Shown: piece after piece, positions 16,859-25,887 of the stretch
Position numbering within the stretch: the stretch's first letter is position 1
How the letters are laid out: every line of letters starts with the position of its first letter
Assembly (NCBI RefSeq): GCF_001888185.1
Contig: NZ_CP016369.1
Coordinates: forward strand, 1-52,819
From: Phaeobacter porticola
Lineage (GTDB): Bacteria; Pseudomonadota; Alphaproteobacteria; Rhodobacterales; Rhodobacteraceae
Reading direction: 5' to 3'
DNA length: 52,819 nt
The notes under the pieces: model-generated
The model's input: the letters and a program-made list of their open reading frames with translations, nothing else
The model's database searches: none
Told to the model about the DNA's origin: nothing
Made by a program: the position numbers and the translations under genes

Positions 16859-18046
16859 CTAGGGAGCGGGCCGAGCGGCCCGTAGGGCTGATGGGGTGGT
16901 ATTCATTTCACGTTTGAAGGCGTTGTAGAAAGACGAGCGTGAATTGAACCCGACATCATGGGCGATCACCAGAATGGTCTCATCCGTATCATGCAGCTGC
17001 TTTACAGCATCCTGAATGCGCCATTTGTTCACATAGTCGAAGAAATTCGATTGCAGCGTCATATTCAGCGTCTGCGACACGTAGTTCGAAGTGACGCTGA
17101 TATGTTTGGCCAGATCCCAGAGCGACAGGTTCGAGTCGCGGTAGAGCAGATCCTTGGTCATGGCACGTTCAATCTTGGTCGCGATGCGGGTGGCGTGATC
17201 ATCGGTGAGGGCGGAGCGTTCGTATTTTGCGGCGACCAGTTCCTGTTCGGCGGCGGCGGGGGCGCTATGGGTTTTGGGCATCAGTCCCGGTTGCTGGCGC
17301 ACGCCCCAGATGCCGATCACCCAGGTGATGGCCAGGCTGGACAGGCCGCTGGTCAGGTCGGAGGCGTCGCTGAACAGCTGGAACATCTCAATGCCGAAGA
17401 GGTCAGCGAGGATCTCGGCGACGCTGAGCAGGAGATAGGCCGATATGGTGGTGGTGATCCACCAGACCCAGGTCAGCTCGCGGTCTTCGGTGGTGGCAAA
17501 CAGATCCTTCAGCCGCGCGCGATATCGCGACAGCATTTTCATGATCAAGACCAGATAGAGGGTCACCTGAATGTAGAACAATACCTCGACCAGCTGGAAG
17601 TAGATCAGGATCGCCTGGATGTATTGGCTGAGGTCGGCGAACTCCAGATCGTTCTGGGCGAACAGGGATTTCGGGATGGTCCAGAACAGCACCACCATGC
17701 TGATCGCCAGCAGGATGGGCACCGCATGCCAGAGTCTTTGGCGGATTGGCGGGCCGTTATCCTCCGACGTGAGGGCGCGGACATAAAGCCACAGCAGTAG
17801 TGGTTGGGCAAAGACGGCTGGCACATGCAGGCTGTTGAAGCGTGAGACGACATAGTCGTAGGACTCATCCACGACCACCAGATCCAGAATGCTGAGCATT
17901 TCGGTAACGGACTGGGTCACGAAGAATAGCGCCAGCGGCACGTAGACACGCTGGTGGCGTTGATGCAGCAGCAGTTGATTGGTGCAGAACAGCGCCATGC
18001 CAAGGTGAAAGGCCGATAAGGCCAGTAGATATTTATCGTCCACCAT
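16859..18046 (-). CDS. Membrane-anchored AraC-family regulator
   Basis: A 395-residue protein with a multi-spanning N-terminal domain (about residues 1-255, seven hydrophobic segments such as ILLAISMVVLFWTI and YLLLSVAEILADLFG) and a C-terminal AraC HTH domain (about 295-390, LSLWDLAKHISVTSNYVSQT and VIAHDVGFNSRSSFYNAFKR). This architecture suggests direct sensing in or at the membrane. The ATG at 18046 is preceded by a GGGTCGGG-like sequence; an in-frame GTG lies one codon upstream. It converges on the RND pump gene, so joint regulation is possible but not shown. Confidence 0.88.
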   Translation of the reverse strand: MVDDKYLLALSAFHLGMALFCTNQLLLHQRHQRVYVPLALFFVTQSVTEMLSILDLVVVDESYDYVVSRFNSLHVPAVFAQPLLLWLYVRALTSEDNGPPIRQRLWHAVPILLAISMVVLFWTIPKSLFAQNDLEFADLSQYIQAILIYFQLVEVLFYIQVTLYLVLIMKMLSRYRARLKDLFATTEDRELTWVWWITTTISAYLLLSVAEILADLFGIEMFQLFSDASDLTSGLSSLAITWVIGIWGVRQQPGLMPKTHSAPAAAEQELVAAKYERSALTDDHATRIATKIERAMTKDLLYRDSNLSLWDLAKHISVTSNYVSQTLNMTLQSNFFDYVNKWRIQDAVKQLHDTDETILVIAHDVGFNSRSSFYNAFKREMNTTPSALRAARPAP

Positions 18047-18180
18047 CACGCGCCCGACCCTGAATTCCGGTAATCAGCCTGTAGCAGGCTACAGTGCATA
18101 GTTACAAGTTTGCAGGGGGGGCGCACTGTCCTTACCGACAGGGAAGAACCATGGACGGGGGTTTGATTGGGGATCAGATC

Positions 18181-19021
18181 GGCCTTGTTGCACAAATCGG
18201 CTTGGGGATTCACTGCGTGAATTCAGTGTGATAGCTGGTTGGTATGAGCAGTTGGGCCCCTACGAAATACAAGACCAGGAACTGGCCTTCGTAAAACACA
18301 GCACTAAAGCGGCGCGGATCGCTTTCGATCTGGTTTGATCCCGAGATGGTCTGGGTGCCGCTGCCGACCGGCAAGCGGGCCCGACAACAGCAATTCAGCG
18401 ACGCTGCGATCCAGACCTGCCTGACCTTGAAGATGTTGTTCGGCATGCCGCTGCGACAGACGACCGGATTTGGCGTAAGATACACATGGGGATCGACAAA
18501 GTAACGCTGGAAGTTCGGGCGGCCGAGGTCACCACCAGTAATGTTGGTGATGCGCCGATGCTGCCGGAACTGCTCGCGCAAATGCCGTCTGATCAGGACA
18601 GCGGATCAGTGACCGCCGACGGAGCCTATGACACGCGCAAATGCCCCGACGCGATTGCTGCCCGTGGTGCCGGCGCCGTCATTCCGCCCCGCAAGAACGC
18701 CAAACTCTGAAAGCCCACAAGCGCCGGGGCCGCTGCCCGGAACGAAGCGGTCAACGCGTCGCGATACTTGGGTCGCGCCCTGTGGCGGCGATGGAGCGGA
18801 TACCACCGCAGAAGCCGTGTCGAGAGCAAGATGAACTGTGTGAAACTTCTTGGCCAGTCACTCATGGCACGCGACTTTGACAGACAAGTCGCGGAAGTCC
18901 AAATCCGCGGCGCCGCGCTCAATCGCTACACCGCTCCGGGCATACCAGTCACAGAGCCCGTAAGACAAGCCCGTCCGGGAAAGGGTAAGCCTGCCCATCA
19001 ACGGATTTGCGCAACAAAGCC
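18181..19021 (+). mobile_element. IS5-family (IS903/IS427-type) insertion sequence remnant
   Basis: The left end GGCCTTGTTGCACAAATC and the right end, read in reverse as GGCTTTGTTGCGCAAATC, match the typical terminal repeats of this IS5 subgroup. The element is 841 bp and its transposase gene is broken. No direct target repeat is visible at the borders (CAGATC / GCAGTG), so the flanks have been rearranged or the insertion is old. Confidence 0.85.
18244..18962 (+). pseudogene. IS5-family transposase, nonsense mutations and internal deletion
   Basis: The start region (MSSWAPTKYKTRNWPS) is followed by an in-frame TAA at about 18292. The frame continues with RRGSLSIWFDPEM and CLTLKMLFGMPLRQTTGF, then jumps near 18475 to IWRKIHMGIDKVTLEVR. 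The roughly 50 residues that normally lie between, including the first catalytic Asp (STGIK region), are missing. The C-terminal half is recognisable (VTADGAYDTRKC, VIPPRKNAKL) but has a TGA at about 18708 where the family usually has PWK. EAVNASRYLGRALW and LLGQSLMARDFDRQVAE follow in frame. The transposase cannot be functional. Confidence 0.85.
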
Positions 19022-19177
19022 GCAGTGCGCAGCAAATGGCACTGACTTTTGCAGGTTCCTATATTGTTCTGATTTTTGGCCGCTTTTACACGTTCGGCCC
19101 TCTCAGGCCTATCTGGCTCATAGCGACAGGCTAGGGCGGCGGGTGCGCCCAAGACGGCAACTTGGATTGGTATTGCG

Positions 19178-19419
19178 ATGAAAAAACCGACCTCTGTGAC
19201 ATGGCTGGATCATTGCCTGCCTGGCACTCGCGCAGCGCTGACGGACGCGGGCAAAGCCGATACTATAGTAAGGACGAGATGGTGCACCAGATCAGGGATC
19301 TGGCGACCGAGTTGTTTTTTATTCAGTCGGGAACGGTGCGGTTCGGCGCAGTCGACCATGAAGGCAAAGAGCTGATCGCACGGGATTTGGACAGCGACCA
19401 TTGGTTCATGTTCCGCTGA
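19178..19419 (+). pseudogene. Crp/Fnr-family regulator remnant
   Basis: The first 25 codons read VTWLDHCLPGTRAALTDAG, a normal start of a Crp-like cyclic-nucleotide-binding domain. The continuation (RYYSKDEMVHQI, then ELFFIQSGTVRFGAVDHEGK) lies in another frame, with a shift near 19245-19258. The sequence stops after LDSDHWFMFR, so the rest of the effector domain and the whole HTH domain are missing. It lies directly after the IS5 remnant and just upstream of a Crp-like palindrome at 19668-19684. Confidence 0.75.
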
Positions 19420-19797
19420 AGGAAGTGGAGGCAAGGCGATGACGCTATTTAGAGGCTTGTTCACAAGGTGGTGTCTGATTTGATTGCTCACGGCCATCAT
19501 ATTGTATCGAACCTGTTTGTAGGTGTGTTCCGGGAAATTGTGCAGTTGCGGCATCTGGTCGCCTTGTCCTGTACGCGATGAGATGCCGGCCTTGTTTCAA
19601 CAGGCGGACCATTCTGAAAATGGTGATTTCCGTCTGCTTCGGCAGCGGAAAATTGCTCATCTTAGCGTTGTGTAAATTTCACAAAACTGCCGCTTGACGG
19701 ATGTTAACTATCCTGTAAGTTGCATGAAAACACGTGAAGGGCGAAGGAAACTTCACAACTAAACCTATTGAAATACTGCCAAAGGCTCCGTCACGTC
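19420..19797. other. Upstream region of the ATP-grasp cluster
   Basis: No gene is recognisable in these 378 bp. The stretch contains the palindrome at 19668-19684, a TTGACG at 19694-19699 that could be a -35 box, and a weak ribosome-binding site AAAGG near 19780. The first ATG of the cluster is at 19798. Confidence 0.5.
19668..19684. promoter_or_regulatory. Crp-like palindrome before the ATP-grasp cluster
   Basis: TTGTGTAAATTTCACAA is a perfect 5-bp inverted repeat with a 7-bp centre, similar to Crp/Fnr-family sites. It ends 9 bp before a TTGACG hexamer and 113 bp before the first gene. A factor bound here could control the cluster. The adjacent Crp/Fnr gene is broken, so another regulator would have to act. 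Confidence 0.55.
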
Positions 19798-21042
19798 ATG
19801 AAAATAATTCTGTTCGCACCGCCAAAAATCATTCTACAGCATAGTGTTACTGAATGGGTTGATGCAATCGGCCCGAACAGTGTGATCTTGACCTGTGCCA
19901 GTGCCAAGGACGCGCTGATGCGCCGCTTCTCTGATGGGCTGGATATTCGCTTCTTTCAAAATTTCAATGACAGCCCTGAGGTTGAGTTGGCAGCGATTGA
20001 TATCGCGCAGTCGCTGTCACAGCCCTTGTGTGTGGCGCTCGCGGAGATTGATGTGCTGCGGGCGGCGCGGGTGAATGACTACCTTGGACTGTCTGCAAAT
20101 GCTGCGGTGCAGCTAGAAATGTACCGCGACAAATACGCAATGAAGGCACGGGCCCAAGAGGCGGGGCTGCCGGTTAGCGAGATGGCGGTGGTCCGCAGCG
20201 CGATGGACATTCGCCGCTTTATCGACAGGTTGGGATATCCTGTGGTGTTAAAGCCGCGGGACGGGCGCGGCTCCAACGGTGTCTGTGTGATCCGGGGTGA
20301 TGCGGATTTGGCGGCCTGGCTGAAGACGCAGGACAGTTCCACCTTTTACAACACCATGATCGAACGGTTCGTTGCCGGAGATCATTATATCGTCAACGGG
20401 CTCTATGTGGCGGGACGGCCAATTATGATCTCGCCAGTTCGGGTGCTGACCTCTGCACTGGATTTTCTCGGCGGACGGTCACATGATCTGCATATGCTGG
20501 AGCCGACAACGCCTTTGCGTGACCGGCTGGTGGCCTACTCCCGCCGTCTGGTCGAGGAGGTGATGCCGTCGCCGCCAACCTTGCTGTTTCACCTTGAGGT
20601 GTTTGTTAGCCCGGATGGAACCATCATTCTGGGAGAGATCGCCTCGCGGCTGGGGGGCGTGTTCTTCAATCAGGAAATGACCGAGGCCTGGGGGATCGAT
20701 CCGCGCATGACCTTCCTGCGGGCGATGCAGGACCCAGAGTTTGAGCGAGCACCGGAGCCACAGATGATGGTGGAGCCGGTGCGGCTGGTTGGTCAGCTTT
20801 GTGTGCCGCCCCGCGAGGGCGTTTTGCAGAGCGTGCCAGAGAGTTGCCCGTTTGACTTTGTGCGGGCCTATCGGATGAGCGGCGTGGCCGGGAGACAGTA
20901 TGGTCAGATGGCTTTTACCAATGCGGAAATCCTGAACGCCATTGTGGAAGGGCATAGCGAGGCTGAATTGCGCGCCCGTCTGCGCCAGCTGGAGGATTGG
21001 TTCCACACCGCCTGCCAATGGGAAACCAGCGCCGCGGCCTGA
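19798..21042 (+). CDS. ATP-grasp ligase (first of two)
   Basis: A 414-residue carboxylate-amine/thiol ligase that would activate an acid as acyl phosphate and join it to an amine. The N-terminal Rossmann-like part begins MKIILFAPPK. The ATP-grasp fold shows the glycine loop VVLKPRDGRGSNGVCVI and metal-binding acidic residues in FHLEVFVSPDGTIILGEIASRLGG. No biotin-carboxylase or D-Ala ligase signatures beyond the fold are visible, so the substrate is open. The ATG at 19798 has AAAGG about 13 bases upstream. It opens a seven-gene plus-strand cluster; the next gene starts 47 bases after its stop. Likely role in the cluster is formation of an amide or peptide bond. Confidence 0.88.
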   Translation: MKIILFAPPKIILQHSVTEWVDAIGPNSVILTCASAKDALMRRFSDGLDIRFFQNFNDSPEVELAAIDIAQSLSQPLCVALAEIDVLRAARVNDYLGLSANAAVQLEMYRDKYAMKARAQEAGLPVSEMAVVRSAMDIRRFIDRLGYPVVLKPRDGRGSNGVCVIRGDADLAAWLKTQDSSTFYNTMIERFVAGDHYIVNGLYVAGRPIMISPVRVLTSALDFLGGRSHDLHMLEPTTPLRDRLVAYSRRLVEEVMPSPPTLLFHLEVFVSPDGTIILGEIASRLGGVFFNQEMTEAWGIDPRMTFLRAMQDPEFERAPEPQMMVEPVRLVGQLCVPPREGVLQSVPESCPFDFVRAYRMSGVAGRQYGQMAFTNAEILNAIVEGHSEAELRARLRQLEDWFHTACQWETSAAA

Positions 21043-21089
21043 CCGGTGGACCCATAAGAAAACCCAAGGCTCCAATAAGGATGTACTCC

Positions 21090-22511
21090 ATGAAGATCGC
21101 AGTTCTTGGCGCGGGCTATGCCGGTGTCTCTGTCCTGGAAAATCTGGTCGCCACTCTGCCTGATCTGTCGGTGCTCTCGGTGGATGTTTTTGACAAGAGC
21201 CGTAGCTTCGGGCCCGGCGTGGCCTATCAGGAAGATGCGGAGACCAATCTTCTCAACCGGCCTCTGAAGCTGATGTATCTGTCGCGCCGCAATGATTTCC
21301 GCGACTGGCTGGTGCAGATTGGCGCACGGGAGGCCGCAGCGGATGAGGACGGATTCTTGCAGCGCGCGCTGTTTGGGCGGTTCCTGCAAAACCGGTTTGA
21401 TGAACTGTGCGGCGCCGTGCGCGCTGCGGGTGGGCGGATCCGTATCATCGGGACCGAGGTGGAGGCGATCGCCCCCAGTCGCCGTCCCGACGCGCTTTAT
21501 CAGCTGTCCTGGGATAGCAGCGGATCTGATTATGACATGGTCTACCTGTGCCTTGGCACCAATCTGGAAGCCGATCCCTACGGGTTGAACGGCACGCCGG
21601 GCTATTTCCGTTCGCCTTATCCGGCGGCACGCCTTCAGGCATTGCAGCACCTGCGGGTGGGCATTCTGGGCTGTCGTCTAACCGCCTATGATGTGGCGCT
21701 TGGGGTGAATGGGCGTCAGATGCTGATGACCTCGCGCCGGGCGGGACTGCCCAAGGCGGTTACCGCCTATCGTCCGGTGACACTGCGCCACCTGACGGCG
21801 GACGGGTTGACGGCCTTGCGGGATGGCTGCGAGGACGGGCGTGTGTCGCTCTCGGCGGTGATGGATCTGTTTGAATCCGAGATGCAGCATCAGGGGGTTG
21901 ATGTCAGTTTTGCTGAGTTGCTGCGCGGCGTCGACAGTGCCGACAACGATCTGGTGTCGAGCATTCTGGCCGAGACAAACATGCTGATCCCGCAGCTTTG
22001 GGCCAGTCTGAGTGACCGCGCGAAGGCGACGTTCCTGCGCCATTTTCATCGGCTCTGGTCGAATATGCGGGTGCCGATCTCGCGCACCAATGCGGACCGG
22101 ATTGCGGATTTGCAGGCCAGCGGCGCGCTGAGCCACCGCAGTGGTCTGCGCGATGTCACCTTCCGCAATGGCTGTTATCGCATGGCATTTGCCGATGGCA
22201 CCGTCGAGGTGGACGCAGTGATCAATGCAACAGGGCTGCAACGGGGGCTGGACGAGGCGAATCCGCTGATCCGAAGCCTGCTGGAGCAAGGGTTTGCCGA
22301 ACGGGATGCAACCGGCGGCATCAAGGTGCAGTTGAAGGACTGTCGGGTCACCACCCGCGACGGGCGTCCGTCGCCTGGATTGTTTGCACTGGGCCAATTG
22401 ACCTGCGGAACCTTCTACATGGTCAACAATATTGACGTGATCCACCATCAGGCTCGGATTGCCACCCGCTCTGCGCTGTCCCCGGCTGTACCCTTACGGA
22501 GCGTGGGCTGA
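21090..22511 (+). CDS. FAD/NAD(P)-binding oxidoreductase (NAD_binding_9-like)
   Basis: A 473-residue flavoprotein-like enzyme. The N-terminal dinucleotide motif is GAGYAGVSVLENL, with FDKSRSFGPGVAYQEDAETNLLNRP next, typical of the FAD-NAD(P)-binding group that includes HcgC-like and hydroxylase-like proteins. A second nucleotide-binding loop, VGILGCRLTAYDVALG, and the closing motif VINATGLQRG support it. The ATG at 21090 is preferred because TAAGGA lies 8 bases upstream; the ATG at 21081 overlaps that sequence. It overlaps the next gene by one base. In the cluster it may oxidise an amine, hydroxyl or amino-acid side chain; the reaction is not predictable from sequence. Confidence 0.85.
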   Translation: MKIAVLGAGYAGVSVLENLVATLPDLSVLSVDVFDKSRSFGPGVAYQEDAETNLLNRPLKLMYLSRRNDFRDWLVQIGAREAAADEDGFLQRALFGRFLQNRFDELCGAVRAAGGRIRIIGTEVEAIAPSRRPDALYQLSWDSSGSDYDMVYLCLGTNLEADPYGLNGTPGYFRSPYPAARLQALQHLRVGILGCRLTAYDVALGVNGRQMLMTSRRAGLPKAVTAYRPVTLRHLTADGLTALRDGCEDGRVSLSAVMDLFESEMQHQGVDVSFAELLRGVDSADNDLVSSILAETNMLIPQLWASLSDRAKATFLRHFHRLWSNMRVPISRTNADRIADLQASGALSHRSGLRDVTFRNGCYRMAFADGTVEVDAVINATGLQRGLDEANPLIRSLLEQGFAERDATGGIKVQLKDCRVTTRDGRPSPGLFALGQLTCGTFYMVNNIDVIHHQARIATRSALSPAVPLRSVG

Positions 22512-23593
22512 TGCTTCGGAATTTTACGATCACTTTGCTGCTGGCCTGTGCCGGGTCAATCCTCGGCTATCTAAGCGGACTGCCATTGGGGCAGCTCCTT
22601 GGGGCGGCGGCGTTGGTACTGATTGCCTGTCGAATGGGCTTGGCGCTGGCCACACCGCCTGCGGCGATCGTAGTGATCCAGCTTATTCTGGGGGCCAGCG
22701 TCGGGGCGTTGCTTAATGCTGAGATGCTGCATGGGATGGCAGATCTGACGATCCTTGCGGGCTTGCTGATCTGCATGTCTGCGCAGCTGGTTGCCGGTTT
22801 TACATGGCTTTACCGGGTGGAGAAATGGACCCGCGCCGAGAGCCTCTTGGGGGCGGTGCCTGGCGCCATGGCGGCGGTGATGACCCTGACCGGCGAGGAA
22901 GGTAAGACATCGGCCAAGATGGTCTTTGCCCATATGGTGCGGATGATTGCACTGCTGGTTGCGGTGTTCCTGATTGCCGGTCCACAGGAGAGTTCGCAGG
23001 AAGTTGCCGCGCTGCCCGATGGGCCGGACGGCCGCGCCCTATGGGTTGGATATGTCGCCTTCCTACTGCTGGCGACCGGGGCCTATGTCGCGGGGCGCGT
23101 GCTGGAGAGGTTTGCCATGCCGGCACCCTATATGGTGACTGGGTTGATCCTCGCGGCGGGGGTGAACCTCTGGCTGGGCAGTGATCCGATTGTGGTGCCA
23201 GAGCCGCTGGTGCTGTTTGCCATGGCGCTGCTTGGCGGGCTGATCGGCATCCGGCTGAAGGATATCACCCGTCAGGATATCGCGAGCTACTTGCGGGCGG
23301 CGCTGATTGTTACCTCGATCACCTTTGGCATCACCGTGGTCATGGCGTTTGGCTTCAGCCTGCTGACCGGCCAACCGTTTCTGGTGCTGTTCATGTCCTG
23401 GGTGCCCGGCGGGGTAGAGGTCATGGTGGCAACCGCGCTGGCACTGGGGCTGGAACCTGCTTTTGTGATGCTGAACCATGTGTTGCGGATGTCGGTGCTG
23501 CATATCGCGCCGATGTTTATGAGCCGCGACTTCTTCCGGCCCGAACCACAGGATACTCAAACAACCAAACATGAGGGGGGCCGTCATGTCTGA
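22511..23593 (+). CDS. AbrB-family membrane protein (putative transporter)
   Basis: A 360-residue integral membrane protein with about 9-10 hydrophobic segments in two similar halves, the arrangement of the AbrB duplication family once annotated as putative ammonia monooxygenase. The conserved half-repeat features are visible: LLGAVPGAMAAVMTL in the first half and SWVPGGVEVMVATALALG in the second. The start overlaps the previous stop (TGATG) and the end overlaps the next gene by 8 bases, so it is embedded in the operon. Within a biosynthetic cluster the natural inference is export of, or resistance to, the product. Biochemical function of the family is poorly known. Confidence 0.85.
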   Translation: MLRNFTITLLLACAGSILGYLSGLPLGQLLGAAALVLIACRMGLALATPPAAIVVIQLILGASVGALLNAEMLHGMADLTILAGLLICMSAQLVAGFTWLYRVEKWTRAESLLGAVPGAMAAVMTLTGEEGKTSAKMVFAHMVRMIALLVAVFLIAGPQESSQEVAALPDGPDGRALWVGYVAFLLLATGAYVAGRVLERFAMPAPYMVTGLILAAGVNLWLGSDPIVVPEPLVLFAMALLGGLIGIRLKDITRQDIASYLRAALIVTSITFGITVVMAFGFSLLTGQPFLVLFMSWVPGGVEVMVATALALGLEPAFVMLNHVLRMSVLHIAPMFMSRDFFRPEPQDTQTTKHEGGRHV

Positions 23594-24773
23594 GCCTAAG
23601 CGCAATATCCTGATGATTGGCGGGCGTGACCACACCTTTGTCCGCATCGGTGACATGGGGCTGCGGTACAGCGCGCTTCAGATCCGCGCCCATCTGACCG
23701 ATCACCTGCTGGATCATGCCGAAACCGTCGTGGTGACGGATTATGAGGATATCGACAGCAGCGTGGCGCTGGCGCAGGCCCTGCATCGCAAGACGCCGTT
23801 TGATGCAGTGTTTTCCTTTGCCGAATATGGTTTTCTGACCGCCGCGCATATCGCTGAGGTGCTGAATCTGCCCAGCAATTGTCAGGTATCGACGGTGCAG
23901 CTGACCCGCAACAAGCGGCTGATGCGAGAGGCGCTACGCGCAAGCGGTATTAAGGATGTGCCCTTCGCCCGGGTGCGCTCTGCGGCGGAGATTGCCGATT
24001 TCGTGGCCCACCACGGCGAGTGTATTATCAAACCGGCAGAGGGCGGCGGCAGTGAGGGCGTCTATCTCGTCGATGCCACCACGGATATCAGCAGGGCGCT
24101 TGCCCATGCCGTGCAGGTGGGCCGCGACGAGCTGATCGCCGAGGCCTTCATACCCGGCCCGGAGTATAGCGTCGAAACCATGTCGGTCGAGGGTGCGCAC
24201 CGCATTCTGGCCGTCACCGAAAAAACCACAAGCGGAGCGCCATACTTCATTGAAAGCGGCCACGTCCAGCCGGCTGCCTTGAGTGCGGATGACGCCGCTC
24301 GCATTGGGGAGCGGGTCCGCGTATTGCTGGATGCTGTCGGCTACCGGACCGGGCCCGCCCATACGGAGGTCAAGCTGAACGACGGGGCGGTCCATGTGAT
24401 CGAGACCCAGACCCGCAATGGCGGCGACCAGATCTGGGAGCTAACCCTGGAGACCACCGGCGCGGATGTTTTTAAGGAAACTTTTGCCGCAGTTCTCGGG
24501 CTGGACTACAGCGCGCCACCCCCCGCCGCGCGGGCGATGGCGATCCGCTATATGTTGGCGCAGGACCGGGTGCTGGACGCCATCACCGGGCTGGATTGCG
24601 CTGCCCGCGCCGAGGGCGTGGCGCGTGTACAGTCGTCGGCCAAACCGGGCACGCGGTATGACGCGGTGCTGTCGGCCGCGTCGCGGGTGGCCTATGTTCT
24701 GGCACGCGGCGACAGCCGGGAACAGGCGCTGGCCCATGCCGAAGCAGCCGTTGCCCAGATTGAACTGAGGTGA
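23586..24773 (+). CDS. ATP-grasp ligase (second of two)
   Basis: A 395-residue ATP-grasp enzyme, closer to the ATP-grasp_4 group of dipeptide and amide ligases than the first one. It has the glycine-rich loop CIIKPAEGGGSEGVYLV, the lid region LIAEAFIPGPEYSVETMS and the metal site GPAHTEVKLNDGAVHVIETQTRNGGD. These motifs are all complete, so it should be active. The ATG at 23586 follows GAGGGGGG and overlaps the AbrB gene. Two different ligases in one cluster suggest two successive acyl activations, or one peptide bond and one conjugation with an unknown acid. Confidence 0.9.
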   Translation: MSEPKRNILMIGGRDHTFVRIGDMGLRYSALQIRAHLTDHLLDHAETVVVTDYEDIDSSVALAQALHRKTPFDAVFSFAEYGFLTAAHIAEVLNLPSNCQVSTVQLTRNKRLMREALRASGIKDVPFARVRSAAEIADFVAHHGECIIKPAEGGGSEGVYLVDATTDISRALAHAVQVGRDELIAEAFIPGPEYSVETMSVEGAHRILAVTEKTTSGAPYFIESGHVQPAALSADDAARIGERVRVLLDAVGYRTGPAHTEVKLNDGAVHVIETQTRNGGDQIWELTLETTGADVFKETFAAVLGLDYSAPPPAARAMAIRYMLAQDRVLDAITGLDCAARAEGVARVQSSAKPGTRYDAVLSAASRVAYVLARGDSREQALAHAEAAVAQIELR

Positions 24774-24846
24774 TCCGGCAGCATCGCGCAGCACGCCCCC
24801 TTCTAATTTCATCCCTTATCCCTGATCCATGACAAGGAGCCAGACC

Positions 24847-25887
24847 ATGGCCATTGCCATTCACGACCCGACTCTGCGCGACGGTAACCACGCCATTGCC
24901 CACACGCTCAGTCTTGATGATATCGCTGCCTATTGCCGGACCGTTGATGACTGCGGGCTGGATGTGGTTGAGGTTGGACATGGCAACGGACTGGGGGCGT
25001 CCTCCCTGCAGCTGGGGATGGCGCGCCATGCGGATCACGAGATGCTAGAGACCGCCCGCGCGAATCTGACCCACACTAAACTGGGTATTCACGCGATTCC
25101 GGGTTTTGCCAAGATCTCTGACATCAAGGCCGCAATTGATATTGGTGTCGATGTGTTTCGCATTGCCTCACATTGCACTGAGGGCGATCTGACTCAAAGC
25201 TATATCGAATACGCCCGCAGTCAGGACAAATGTGTGCAGGGCGTGCTGATGATGACCCATATGGCGCCGGCGGAGGTGCTGCTAGCGCAGGCGCAGCGGC
25301 AGGTCTCCTATGGCGCAAACGCCATTGTCCTGATGGATTCCGCAGGCAATTACGACCCGCGCGACACAAGCGAGAAGATTGGCCTGCTGGCCGCTGAACT
25401 GGAGGTGCCGGTTGGGTTCCATGCCCACAACAATCTGGGCCTTGCGATTGCCAATTCCGTTGCTGCCGCCGAAGCGGGCGCAACCATATTGGATGGCACC
25501 ATGCGTGGGTTTGGGGCCGGTGCCGGCAATACCCAGCTGGAGGTGCTCTGCGCGGTGTTGGAACGCTACGGGTTTGAGATCAGCACCGATGTTTTTGCGC
25601 TCTGTGAGGCGGTGGAGGCACTGCTGGAGCTGCCGCCGGTGCAGCGACGCACGATTGTGGGAACCTCCAATCTGATCAGCGGCATCTATGGCGTCTGCGC
25701 CGGGTTTGAGAAACATGTGACCCGCGCCGCACAGGATTTTGGTGTCGCGCCCCGTTTCATCTACGAGGAATTGTCGCGCTGCAACGCCGTTGCGGGGCAA
25801 GAGGATCTGATCATCTCGACTGCGGCGCGCCTGTCCAAATCTACGCCGCAACCATCGACGCAACCGCGTGAAGGAGTGACGACATGA
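24847..25887 (+). CDS. 4-hydroxy-2-oxovalerate aldolase-like enzyme (HMGL/DRE-TIM family)
   Basis: A 346-residue class II aldolase similar to MhpE/BphI. The catalytic signature IHDPTLRDGNHAI at the N-terminus holds Arg11, Asp12 and His15. Metal ligands HAH occur at about residues 192-194 (GFHAHNNLGLAIANS), and VLMDSAGNY precedes them. The family cleaves 4-hydroxy-2-oxo acids to pyruvate and an aldehyde, and can run in the synthetic direction. AAGGAG precedes the ATG by 7 bases. The next gene overlaps by 4 bases and encodes the usual channel partner dehydrogenase. No meta-cleavage pathway genes (hydratase, hydrolase, dioxygenase) are nearby, so a biosynthetic role is more likely than aromatic degradation. 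Confidence 0.92.
   Translation: MAIAIHDPTLRDGNHAIAHTLSLDDIAAYCRTVDDCGLDVVEVGHGNGLGASSLQLGMARHADHEMLETARANLTHTKLGIHAIPGFAKISDIKAAIDIGVDVFRIASHCTEGDLTQSYIEYARSQDKCVQGVLMMTHMAPAEVLLAQAQRQVSYGANAIVLMDSAGNYDPRDTSEKIGLLAAELEVPVGFHAHNNLGLAIANSVAAAEAGATILDGTMRGFGAGAGNTQLEVLCAVLERYGFEISTDVFALCEAVEALLELPPVQRRTIVGTSNLISGIYGVCAGFEKHVTRAAQDFGVAPRFIYEELSRCNAVAGQEDLIISTAARLSKSTPQPSTQPREGVTT

Noticed and set aside
18171-19031. Target-site duplication around the IS5-family remnant
   Set aside because: The borders CAGATC and GCAGTG share no direct repeat of the length expected for this group.
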